From positions 62,001-126,000 of the forward strand of contig CAMKRS010000002.1 of NCBI GenBank assembly GCA_946415245.1: a stretch of DNA of 64,000 nt, in the 5' to 3' direction. Position numbers and translations under genes: made by a program. Source of the DNA: an uncultured Prevotella sp. (GTDB lineage Bacteria > Bacteroidota > Bacteroidia > Bacteroidales > Bacteroidaceae). The notes beneath the pieces are model-generated. The model was not told where the DNA came from. It ran no database searches and saw nothing but the letters and a program-made list of their open reading frames with translations. Of this stretch, positions 18,070 to 26,666 are shown one piece after another. Positions within the stretch are counted from its first letter, which is position 1; each line of letters opens with the position of its first letter.

Positions 18070-19449
18070 ATGCCCAGAAAAGTATTCATTTCGTTCCTGG
18101 GGACCAACAATTACGTACAGTGCAGATACAACATCAATGGTGTCGTGTCTGCACTTGTGCGGTTTGTGCAGGAAGCCTTGATCGAGTATTACTGTAAGGA
18201 CTGGACTGAAGATGACAGAATACTCATCTTCTGTACATCCAAGGAAAAAACCGGGGAGAACGGTTCGAAGGAAATCAACTGGCTCGACAACGGCCAGACC
18301 CGAATTACAGAAGAGTCAGAAAAGATCGGTCTTCAGCACCGGCTTCAGGATTTGAAGGCGCGCATCGGACTCAAGGCCCAGATTGAAGAGCAGGATATCG
18401 AAGCCGGATTCTCTGAAGAGGAAATCTGGGACATCTTCGATACGGTCTATGACATGTTGCAGCCCGACGACCAGATTTATTTCGATGTCACGCATGCCTT
18501 CCGCTCTATTCCGCTGTTCTCAATCGTATTGTTCAACTACTCCAGGTTCATGATGGACACCCGTCTAATATCCATCATGTACGGAGCTTTTGAGAAGTTG
18601 GGGCCAGCCTTTAAAGTGAAAGAGCGACCCGTTGACGAACGTGTGGCTCCAGTCATCGACCTTACCAACATCGCCCGTCTGCAGGAATACAACCAGATAG
18701 CCAGTAGCCTGAAAGACTTCGGTAAGGTGAAACTGTTGAAGGATGCGATTGCTGCCGACCAGGAATCGGCTTCAGACCAGACCATCCGCAACCTCGCCGA
18801 CTCTATATCGGAGTTGGACGAGTATATTGCCACCATCGACCTGAAGGAACTTAAAAGCGGCAAGTTCATCCGGAAATTCAGGAGTTACTACAAGAACGTC
18901 AAGAAAAAGAAGAAACTGGTGAAACCCATCAGCAATATTCTTGACGAACTCAACAAAGAGACGGAAGACTTTGTTGAGGAGAGCAGTTATCGCAACATTG
19001 AGGCTGCCATCAACTGGACCATCAAGCACGATATGCTGATGCAGGCCTATCCATTGGCTGCAGAGTATATCATCCTTCGTGTCTCTGACATGTTCATTGA
19101 ACTGAAACCTCATCCGCTATCCTCCAAGCAGTTTAGAATGTTTGTATCCTCGATCCTTGGCATGCCAGAAGAAGATTTCATAAGCAGAAACTGGAAAGAT
19201 GTGCTCAGAGAGTATCCCGATGTGACAGACGAGATTGCTGACGATTTTCTGATAAGAGAGATACGCCCCATGTACGATCTCATCAGGCGTTCGCGCAACT
19301 CGCTTGCTCATGGCAACGGCGTCATCAAGTTTGCCGACCTCAAGAAAGGCGTTCCCGATATCATCGAATGCATCAAATACTTGAATGCAGAATACGAGCG
19401 GTACACCTCTACCAAGTATATCATCGAGAATTGTTATGAAACAAAGTGA
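18070..19449 (+). CDS. CARF-HEPN ribonuclease (Csx1/Csx2 type, TIGR02221-like)
   Basis: 459 residues. The N-terminal CARF domain contains DVTHAFRSIPLFS (from residue 139), the variant of the DxTHG motif that binds cyclic oligoadenylate. A helical linker rich in Lys/Glu (residues 200-310) leads to a C-terminal HEPN domain with RNSLAH (Arg409, His414), the R-x4-H RNase signature. It is predicted to be an RNA-degrading effector switched on by Cas10-made cOA. The GC content and codon use here look higher than in the csx10-RAMP genes upstream, which hints that the effector module has a different history. Confidence 0.85.
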   Translation: MPRKVFISFLGTNNYVQCRYNINGVVSALVRFVQEALIEYYCKDWTEDDRILIFCTSKEKTGENGSKEINWLDNGQTRITEESEKIGLQHRLQDLKARIGLKAQIEEQDIEAGFSEEEIWDIFDTVYDMLQPDDQIYFDVTHAFRSIPLFSIVLFNYSRFMMDTRLISIMYGAFEKLGPAFKVKERPVDERVAPVIDLTNIARLQEYNQIASSLKDFGKVKLLKDAIAADQESASDQTIRNLADSISELDEYIATIDLKELKSGKFIRKFRSYYKNVKKKKKLVKPISNILDELNKETEDFVEESSYRNIEAAINWTIKHDMLMQAYPLAAEYIILRVSDMFIELKPHPLSSKQFRMFVSSILGMPEEDFISRNWKDVLREYPDVTDEIADDFLIREIRPMYDLIRRSRNSLAHGNGVIKFADLKKGVPDIIECIKYLNAEYERYTSTKYIIENCYETK

Positions 19450-20908
19450 CATCTCAGACATCAAGCTGACCAGGAGTCAGGATCATGTCTTAAAACAGAT
19501 TCTCGACTTTGTCAACAATCCGGAAGACAGAGTCTTTATCCTTAAAGGATATGCTGGAACGGGTAAGACCACCCTGATGCGGTTTCTCATCAAGTCGCTG
19601 GCAGAACAAGGAAAGCACTATCGGCTCTTGGCCTCTACAGGACGAGCAGCCAAGGTGCTTGCCAATCTGTCGGAAGCCAACGGGCAGACCTCCACCATCC
19701 ACTCGATGGTGTATGAATTCAACGGACTTAACAAAGAGTTTGAGGAAAAGGAGGAGCCAAAGGCTGATAAGGACGGGCAGTTATTTCTGGTGTTCGAGCC
19801 TTCCAAACTGGACAAGGATGCCATTCCCGAAACGATATATATCATCGATGAGGCTTCAATGGTGGCCGATGTCGCCACCAAGGATGTCACACAGGCAAAA
19901 TTCGGCGACGGACGACTCTTGAAAGAACTGTTGGAATACGACCAACGATCAGGCAGCAAGTTCGTGTTTGTCGGCGATCCCTGTCAGTTGCCCCCCATTG
20001 AGCAATATTATTCCCCAGCCCTGATGAAAGACTATTTCTTCAGGGAGTTTGGAATGACAGCCCAGGAGGCCCAACTCACTGAGATTATGCGCCAGGAGGA
20101 TGTCTGCGGTATTGTAGATGCCTCCAAACAGATTCGCCGCCTCTACAATTCAGCACCGGAAAGCAACCAGATGTATGGTTCGCAGAAGCTTTGGGGATCG
20201 CTGCCATTCCGCAGTTATAAGGATATACAGTTGCATCCCAACCTTGAGGCGATGCTCAACGACTATGTGTCGAAAGTCAAAACATCTGGTCTGAACAGTG
20301 CTGTTTGTATCTGTCGTAGCAATAAAGCCTGCAGCCAACTGTCGGCCATGATCCGACAGAAGTTAGGATATACCGAAAGTTGCATCCAGAAGGGCGATCT
20401 CCTGATGGTGATTCAGAACAATATGCCCACAGGACTGATGAATGGCGACATGGTGACTGTCGAGGAGATTGCGCCACAAGTGACGGTGAGAGCGCAGCTC
20501 ACCTTCCGTCAGGTAAAGGTCAAGGAACTGTTTACGGGCAGGACCTACTCCACTCTCCTAATAGAAGAAATAGCCTATCAAGGCCGTCTGAACCTTGACA
20601 ACAGACAACAGCAGGCACTGTTTGTCGATTTCATCATCCGGATGAAGCAGAAGGGCATCACCCAGAAACAGAAGAAAGCTTTTTATAATGCGATGTTCAA
20701 CGACCCCTATCTCAATGCCCTGCGCTGTGTATTTGGCTATGCCATCACATGCCACAAGTCACAGGGTGGTGAGTGGGAGGAGGTCTATGTGCATGTACCT
20801 CGCAACATCACCCTCAACCCAACGAAAGAGACCTATCAATGGGTGTACACTTCCATGACAAGGGCAAGGAAGACACTGCACATGATTGACGATTTCTATA
20901 TTAAGTAA
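19436..20908 (+). CDS. Superfamily 1 DNA helicase (RecD/Pif1-like) in the cas operon
   Basis: About 490 residues from MKQSDISDIKLTRSQ; the longer frame from 19385 would overlap the previous gene by 65 bases and is not preferred. The motifs are in order: Walker A GYAGTGKTT (residues 38-46), Walker B YIIDEASMV, motif III GDPCQLPPIE, and motif VI VYTSMTRARK, with CHKSQGGEW near the end. This is the RecD2/Pif1-type 5'-3' helicase set. It overlaps the CARF-HEPN gene by 14 bases and lies 7 bases before the candidate ring nuclease, so it is truly inside the operon. A role in the CRISPR response is possible but not shown; stray housekeeping cargo is the alternative. Confidence 0.85.
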   Translation: MKQSDISDIKLTRSQDHVLKQILDFVNNPEDRVFILKGYAGTGKTTLMRFLIKSLAEQGKHYRLLASTGRAAKVLANLSEANGQTSTIHSMVYEFNGLNKEFEEKEEPKADKDGQLFLVFEPSKLDKDAIPETIYIIDEASMVADVATKDVTQAKFGDGRLLKELLEYDQRSGSKFVFVGDPCQLPPIEQYYSPALMKDYFFREFGMTAQEAQLTEIMRQEDVCGIVDASKQIRRLYNSAPESNQMYGSQKLWGSLPFRSYKDIQLHPNLEAMLNDYVSKVKTSGLNSAVCICRSNKACSQLSAMIRQKLGYTESCIQKGDLLMVIQNNMPTGLMNGDMVTVEEIAPQVTVRAQLTFRQVKVKELFTGRTYSTLLIEEIAYQGRLNLDNRQQQALFVDFIIRMKQKGITQKQKKAFYNAMFNDPYLNALRCVFGYAITCHKSQGGEWEEVYVHVPRNITLNPTKETYQWVYTSMTRARKTLHMIDDFYIK

Positions 20909-20915
20909 AATATCT

Positions 20916-21269
20916 ATGTTCATCAACTTAACAAATCATCCATCAGACAAATGGAGCGAAGAGCAGCTGGAGGCTGCTCGTAGATATGGGGAGATTGTAG
21001 ACTTGTCTTTCCCAATCATAGAACCAACCTACTCCAAGGATGACATTATGTTTCTTGTAAGGGAATGCACAGAAACAATAATGGGAATAAAAGAAGGAGT
21101 CACGGTCGTTCACGTGATGGGAGAAATGACCTTTACCTATAACCTCATTAATGCACTGAAAGATGCAGGCATCACATGCCTTGCTTCCACCACAGAGCGC
21201 AACACCATCATGACACCCGATGGCAAAAAGATTTCAGAATTTAAGTTTGTACAATTTAGAGAATATTGA
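20916..21269 (+). CDS. Small Rossmann-like CRISPR accessory protein, candidate ring nuclease
   Basis: 117 residues from MFINLTNHPSDKW. The layout is a single alpha/beta unit: a first strand with a TNHPS turn, an amphipathic helix (EEQLEAARRYGEIVDL), then VTVVHVMGEMTFTYNLINAL and CLASTTERNT. Its size and N-terminal strand-NHP turn resemble the small ring nucleases Csx15/Csx16/Csx20, which break down cyclic oligoadenylate and switch the response off. It sits between two CARF-type effector genes, where such a regulator would be expected. The family call is inference; no exact match was made. Confidence 0.5.
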   Translation: MFINLTNHPSDKWSEEQLEAARRYGEIVDLSFPIIEPTYSKDDIMFLVRECTETIMGIKEGVTVVHVMGEMTFTYNLINALKDAGITCLASTTERNTIMTPDGKKISEFKFVQFREY

Positions 21270-21275
21270 AGAATA

Positions 21276-22436
21276 ATGAAACAAACCTTTATAGCAGAAG
21301 TATATAGTTGGATAGTGTTGGCTTTCATTATAGTATTCGAAACTACAACCATCATAGGGTTAAGAAGCCAAAACCTGGATCTACTGATTAAATCTTTGTT
21401 TTTTTTGTTGCTTTTGTCATGCATAGCGATATTAGTAGCTTATCTTTGTAACAAGATTCTCTTCTTGCCGAATAAAAAGATATTTACTAAGCTCATGTCT
21501 AACGCTATAGCACCCAACTGGCTGGGCGCATTCTATCTGCTGCTTTTTGTGGTGCATATCGGTTGGCTCACGGATGGTAGTTTGAATTATTTCCAGAAAG
21601 ACAACGACAACCTCATTCCTGTAACCGTATCGCTGTTGACCGGGCTCAGCGGCATGATTGTACTCATCTGCTTTTTCCCAGAAGGTAAACCAAATAAAGA
21701 AAAAGCCAAACATATAGTGTTTGTCTCAGGCATTTCCTTATTGGCCAAGGACAAACAAAAAATAACACTTAATAAGAAAGAATATACAAAAGTATCGTTA
21801 TATAATGTAGGAGGCCTCGTCAAGATTTTCAGCCTTTGTTTTGATAAAAAGAAGGTTGAGAGTACAAACGTAAGCAAGCTGCTCATACTCAACTCAAATG
21901 CTCACTACCAACCTGATTTTTTTAAGGATCTTGTTGTAGAGATCTGTATCAAGAAAGACCAACAGGAAAAATGGGAGCAATTCTTGGGAAATGGATTAAA
22001 TGTGAGTTTTCAAACGATAGACAGCGGAAGTGAAGATGGCGTTGTGATGATATATGTGATAATTAACGACTCGGTTTCGGTAGAAGCCAATCTGCGTACA
22101 ATTATCAAAATCAGAGGTTTACAGGATTTCCCAAATGAAGAAGAATTCTTTACGAACCTCATTATTGATTTTACTCTTGCTTGTGATTATGACAACTTCG
22201 AACAATGTTTTACAGAACTTAACGATTCTGTCAAGAAAGAGGACATTGCAGATCAGTTGCTTTATTTCAATCTAACACCAGGTACAGGTATCGTAGGCAG
22301 TCTGATGACACTTTTTTCTCTTGACAAGTACAGAGAATTATATTTCTATGCTCAATTCTCTAGCAAGGAACTTCTTCCTGTCGACAAATCCAAAGTTCCT
22401 CTTGAGAATCTTCTTTCTCAGGCCCTTGACCTCTGA
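21276..22436 (+). CDS. Four-helix membrane protein with C-terminal CARF-like domain
   Basis: 386 residues. There are four membrane helices at about 10-30, 37-58, 80-98 and 110-132, followed by a soluble domain of about 240 residues. That domain begins with a strand (HIVFVSGISLLAK) and carries LYFNLTPGTGIVGSLMTLFS near its end. The N-L-T-P-G-T run followed by a small-residue helix matches the nucleotide-binding turn of CARF/SAVED-type sensors. It is the last gene of the cas operon, 6 bases after the candidate ring nuclease. A cOA-gated membrane effector, comparable in logic to Cam1 or Csx23 but with a different membrane part, is the best reading. Confidence 0.65.
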   Translation: MKQTFIAEVYSWIVLAFIIVFETTTIIGLRSQNLDLLIKSLFFLLLLSCIAILVAYLCNKILFLPNKKIFTKLMSNAIAPNWLGAFYLLLFVVHIGWLTDGSLNYFQKDNDNLIPVTVSLLTGLSGMIVLICFFPEGKPNKEKAKHIVFVSGISLLAKDKQKITLNKKEYTKVSLYNVGGLVKIFSLCFDKKKVESTNVSKLLILNSNAHYQPDFFKDLVVEICIKKDQQEKWEQFLGNGLNVSFQTIDSGSEDGVVMIYVIINDSVSVEANLRTIIKIRGLQDFPNEEEFFTNLIIDFTLACDYDNFEQCFTELNDSVKKEDIADQLLYFNLTPGTGIVGSLMTLFSLDKYRELYFYAQFSSKELLPVDKSKVPLENLLSQALDL

Positions 22437-22534
22437 AGAATCACGACACTTGTTCTTTGACTTATTGGTACAATAGAAATCGCAAAATATTTGCGAAGTA
22501 TGAACAATGTTCCTAATCAATAGATTATAGGACT
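22437..22534 (+). promoter_or_regulatory. Short, deleted leader of CRISPR array 1
   Basis: This 98-base gap retains the two ends of the long leader seen before arrays 2-4: a piece like TTATTGGTACAAT with AATCGCAAAATATTTGCGAA, and the last 35 bases (GAACAATGTTCC to AGGACTAT). About 350 bases of the middle are missing. The first repeats of array 1 are degenerate, which fits a leader that no longer receives spacers. Confidence 0.6.
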
Positions 22535-23767
22535 ATCCATCGTCATTCCATTAAAACAAGGATTAAGACTGATGATACACTGGGCGCGGATGATGGTACC
22601 GTGGATTCCATCGTCATTCCATTAGAACAAGGATTAAGACAATGTTTCAATTTCTTTTTTAATGACAATTAATAATTTCAGCGTCATTCCATTAGAGCAA
22701 GGATTAAGACACAGTCTCCCAGTGATTGGCACTCTCAGCCAACTCCATCGTCATTCCATTAAAACAAGGATTAAGTCACGTTTACGAACACGAAAGAAAT
22801 GGCCAGCAACAGATTCCATCGTCATTCCATTAGAACAAGGATTAAGACCTCTTGGTCAAGTCGGCGTTCATTACACGAATAAAATTCCGTCGCCATTCCA
22901 TTATAACAAGGATTAAGACCTCTCTCGGAGGACTATTGAAAGGAGGAAAAACTTATTCCATCGTCATTCCATTAGAACAAGGATTAAGACTTTGATGCAG
23001 ATCATTGGTATCCACTGGCAGACGAATTCCATCGTCATTCCATTATAACAAGGATTAAGACGGTCAATGACCTTGATCTTGTTCTTCTTGATCTTATTCC
23101 ATCTTCATTCCATTATAACAAGGATTAAGACATCCTGAGACAATGCTCAACGAATCCTGTGAATCCTCATTCCATCTTCATTCCATTATAACAAGGATTA
23201 AGACCAACAATACCTGTTCCCTTAGCTTTCTTCTGATAGGTTCTATCGTCATTCCATTATAACAAGGATTAAGACATAATGAAGTAGTTCATCACGTGGA
23301 AGGCGCCGTTCTATCGTCATTCCATTATAACAAGGATTAAGACTTTTCATGTAGGGAGCAGAGATAGCGTAGATATAATGTTCTATTGTCATTCCATTAT
23401 AACAAGGATTAAGACCCTAACGTATACAATATGATTTCCCACATGATTTTGTTCTATTGTCATTCCATTATAACAAGGATTAAGACACTTCGTTACCGAT
23501 GATACCGATGATTTCAGTCATGTTCTATTGTCATTCCATTATAACAAGGATTAAGACAGGGATTGGTTCCAGAAGAAGCCGTAGAATTGGAGTTCTATCG
23601 TCATTCCATTATAACAAGGATTAAGACTGCTGTGCTTCAATCTGTACGAGATCGGATCCATATTCTATCGTCATTCCATTATAACAAGGATTAAGACGAA
23701 TGACTCATTGTCAATGTAACAAAATGTTTGCACCATTCTATCGTCATTCCATTATAACAAGGATTAA
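22535..23767 (+). CRISPR. CRISPR array 1 (18 repeats, 17 spacers by eye)
   Basis: 35-base repeats separated by 32-38 base spacers. The consensus starts TTCTATCGTCATTCC and ends AAGGATTAAGAC. The first ten repeats vary (TTCCATCGTC, TTCCATCTTC, CATTAGAACA, CATTAAAACA), while repeats 11-18 are close to consensus; repeats 13-15 carry TTCTATTGTC. The last repeat (from 23736) breaks off after GGATTAA. The repeat end ATTAAGAC, the leader on the left and the cas operon upstream all point to transcription on the plus strand. Confidence 0.95.
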
Positions 23768-23803
23768 CAAGATTCTCTGGTTGAAAAAATATTCTGCCTT
23801 TTG

Positions 23804-23834
23804 TTTGTCAGTTCGAATTTTTTTACTATATTTG
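23804..23834 (+). promoter_or_regulatory. Strong promoter in leader block copy 1
   Basis: TTTG at 23804-23807, a 19-base spacer and TATATTTG at 23827-23834 match the Bacteroidetes consensus exactly. The same element occurs in the other two blocks (about 25973-26003 and 28449-28479). It could drive the short reading frame, the downstream array, or both. Confidence 0.75.
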
Positions 23835-23868
23835 CGCTCACAATAACAAAAATATTCCAATACGACCT

Positions 23869-24030
23869 ATGGCAAAGCAAATAGACACATTATGCTCTGA
23901 GATCACCCTTTACAATGCATGGAACATTGTAAAGGAAAAAGGGGTTGCCGGAGGTATAGAATGTTATGCCCGAATAGAGTACATCCCTCCTGTCAAAAAG
24001 AAAGATCCAGTAAAAATCGCCGTAGTATAG
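23869..24030 (+). pseudogene. Reverse-transcriptase N-terminal-like fragment, copy 1
   Basis: A 53-codon frame, 35 bases after the promoter. Residues 14-29 (LYNAWNIVKEKGVAGG) resemble the opening of group-II-intron-type reverse transcriptases (LxxAwxxVkxnkGaaGvDg), the same type that is fused to Cas1 in some type III systems. After GGIE the frame continues for only 23 residues (YARIEYIPPVKKKD) and stops, so catalytic motifs are absent. It may be a relic of an rt-cas1 gene with an internal deletion, or a small gene of its own; identical copies occur in the other two blocks. Confidence 0.45.
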
Positions 24031-24497
24031 AATCTGTGGCTATTCGATCTTTGATTTATTGATACAATCACAATCGCAAAATCATTTGCGAAAAATGAGA
24101 TTTTGGGAAAAGCCTGATTTTGAGGGATTTGACGAAAATGCGAAATAATCATATCGCCTATTTTCTTCGCAATTGAAGAAAAAGACGAAAAAGCTTGCGA
24201 CATTTGCGAAAAATGAGTAATTTTGTGGCCGTCAAACCCAGTAAAATCGAGTGCGATTTTCGCAAGAGTCCATTTGATGGGAATTACAGCAAATCATTTG
24301 CGAAATTTTCGAAATCCACATCTTATTGATTATCAGCAGTTTGTATTTTTGAGACATTCCAAAATCCAGGATTTGACTCCCCAAAAACAAGGCATTTGCG
24401 AAAAATTGGGCAGAACTAACGTAAGTAGTTGAGAATATGAGGCATAAGAGAAATAAGAAGTTTGAACAATGTTCCAAATCTATAGGATATAGGACTA

Positions 24498-25936
24498 TTC
24501 TATCGTCATTCCATTATAACAAGGATTAAGACACTCTGCTTGCATTTCATTGTAAGTGAAAGTTTTATTCTATCGTCATTCCATTATAACAAGGATTAAG
24601 ACGGCTTGAGGAATTCCTCTTGTCAAAGGCTGTTTTACATTCTATCGTCATTCCATTATAACAAGGATTAAGACACCAACGACGATGGTCTTACCGTCAA
24701 AATAGACATTATTCTATCGTCATTCCATTATAACAAGGATTAAGACACAACCTGTGCGTTTGAGGTTACGACTGCGCCGAATTCTATCGTCATTCCATTA
24801 TAACAAGGATTAAGACCAGGTGATGTCGAATTTACGTTTGCGGTCGCATTTATTCTATCGTCATTCCATTATAACAAGGATTAAGACGGGCTTGCCAGAC
24901 ATACCGATGCAGCAGCGGCATTCTATCGTCATTCCATTATAACAAGGATTAAGACAATGTCAGGAAGTTCATCTTCTAGACGTGAGAACTATTCTATCGT
25001 CATTCCATTATAACAAGGATTAAGACTGTTCAAGGTCAGCAGGTGAGTGCTACCAAGATCCAATTCTATCGTCATTCCATTATAACAAGGATTAAGACCC
25101 TTGTTTGTTGTCAATGTCATGTGCTACATAATATTCTATCGTCATTCCATTATAACAAGGATTAAGACTATTACGCTGCATTTTTAAGATTACCCATTCT
25201 GATTCTATCGTCATTCCATTATAACAAGGATTAAGACACTATTGCCAAATAAAGCAAAAATCCGAGTACTAATTCTATCGTCATTCCATTATAACAAGGA
25301 TTAAGACAGATATGCGCTGTAACGCCAGTAGTCTGCCTTGAATTCTATCGTCATTCCATTATAACAAGGATTAAGACAGAAAGGTCAAACTGGCTACCTA
25401 CGATAGCAAATTCTATCGTCATTCCATTATAACAAGGATTAAGACAGTTGCTTGTCCTTGAGTTCGGGTTCGAAACCCTATTCTATCGTCATTCCATTAT
25501 AACAAGGATTAAGACCCACATAACACTATCAAACAGAACACAATCGATAAATTCTATCGTCATTCCATTATAACAAGGATTAAGATCTTTACATCTCTCC
25601 AGTCTGGACCAAAGGTCCTATTCTATCGTCATTCCATTATAACAAGGATTAAGATCAAGAGGAGAGTAAGTCGAATGTGTACTCTTCATATTCTATCGTC
25701 ATTCCATTATAACAAGGATTAAGACATTTTTCCACCAGCCTTTTCAATAGCTTTGATTAAAGTTCTATCGTCATTCCATTATAACAAGGATTAAGACCTA
25801 TCAACCATTACAGTTAACCCTCGATCGAAATAGTTCTATCGTCATTCCATTATAACAAGGATTAAGCCAAAATAACATTACTTTTTCTTAGGAATCATTT
25901 CCTGTTCCATCGTCATTCCATTATAACAAGGATTAA
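24498..25936 (+). CRISPR. CRISPR array 2 (21 repeats, 20 spacers by eye)
   Basis: Repeats are almost all identical to the consensus TTCTATCGTCATTCC to AAGGATTAAGAC, with a period of about 70 bases. Repeats 16 and 17 (25552 and 25621) end in AAGAT instead of AAGAC. The last repeat (from 25905) carries TTCCATCGTC, like the old repeats of array 1, and breaks off after GGATTAA into the next leader block. Uniform repeats next to the leader fit a recently active array. Confidence 0.95.
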
Positions 25937-26666
25937 CAAGATTCTCTGGTTGAAAAAATATTCTGCCTTTTGTTTGTCAGTTCGAATTTTTTTACTATAT
26001 TTGCGCTCACAATAACAAAAATATTCCAATACGACCTATGGCAAAGCAAATAGACACATTATGCTCTGAGATCACCCTTTACAATGCATGGAACATTGTA
26101 AAGGAAAAAGGGGTTGCCGGAGGTATAGAATGTTATGCCCGAATAGAGTACATCCCTCCTGTCAAAAAGAAAGATCCAGTAAAAATCGCCGTAGTATAGA
26201 ATCTGTGGCTATTCGATCTTTGATTTATTGATACAATCACAATCGCAAAATCATTTGCGAAAAATGAGATTTTGGGAAAAGCCTGATTTTGAGGGATTTG
26301 ACGAAAATGCGAAATAATCATATCGCCTATTTTCTTCGCAATTGAAGAAAAAGACGAAAAAGCTTGCGACATTTGCGAAAAATGAGTAATTTTGTGGCCG
26401 TCAAACCCAGTAAAATCGAGTGCGATTTTCGCAAGAGTCCATTTGATGGGAATTACAGCAAATCATTTGCGAAATTTTCGAAATCCACATCTTATTGATT
26501 ATCAGCAGTTTGTATTTTTGAGACATTCCAAAATCCAGGATTTGACTCCCCAAAAACAAGGCATTTGCGAAAAATTGGGCAGAACTAACGTAAGTAGTTG
26601 AGAATATGAGGCATAAGAGAAACAAGAAATTTGAGCAATGTTCCAAATCTATAGGATATAGGGCTG
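25937..26666 (+). repeat. Leader block copy 2 (730 bp, before array 3)
   Basis: This block is identical to copy 1 apart from a few bases in the last 50 (AACAAGAAATTTGAGCAATG here, AATAAGAAGTTTGAACAATG in copy 1). It contains the same promoter, RT-like fragment and four CATTTGCGAAA motifs. The near-perfect identity implies recent duplication or gene conversion. Confidence 0.9.
26038..26199 (+). pseudogene. Reverse-transcriptase N-terminal-like fragment, copy 2
   Basis: This frame is the same as the one at 23869-24030, codon for codon as far as I can see. The lack of silent differences means conservation cannot be used to argue that the peptide is functional. Confidence 0.45.

Larger units (their letters stand above)
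23768..24497 (+). repeat. Leader block copy 1 (730 bp, before array 2)
   Basis: This is one of three nearly identical blocks (others at 25937-26666 and 28410-29142) filling the spaces between arrays. Each carries a promoter, a 53-codon reverse-transcriptase-like fragment, and an AT-rich leader with four direct CATTTGCGAAA motifs (24083, 24201, 24295, 24393). Each ends with GAACAATGTTCC and AGGATATAGGACT just before the first repeat. Open frames on either strand other than the fragment look like by-products of the AT-rich sequence. Confidence 0.9.

Noticed and set aside
22662..22916. Open frame of 84 codons on the plus strand within array 1
   Set aside because: It reads through several CRISPR repeats and spacers, repeating the same peptide from each repeat. 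A similar frame at 27847-28053 has the same origin.
22535..23767. Reading array 1 in the opposite direction because its left repeats are degenerate
   Set aside because: The repeat end ATTAAGAC, the conserved leader on the left of arrays 2-4, broken last repeats on the right, the upstream cas operon and the antisense character of spacers all support plus-strand transcription. The degenerate left end is better explained by the deleted leader.
23964..24477. Open frames of 69-81 codons on both strands in the leader block, repeated three times
   Set aside because: They are carried along by the duplicated block and overlap each other on opposite strands in AT-rich leader sequence. Identity between copies reflects block duplication, not selection on a protein.
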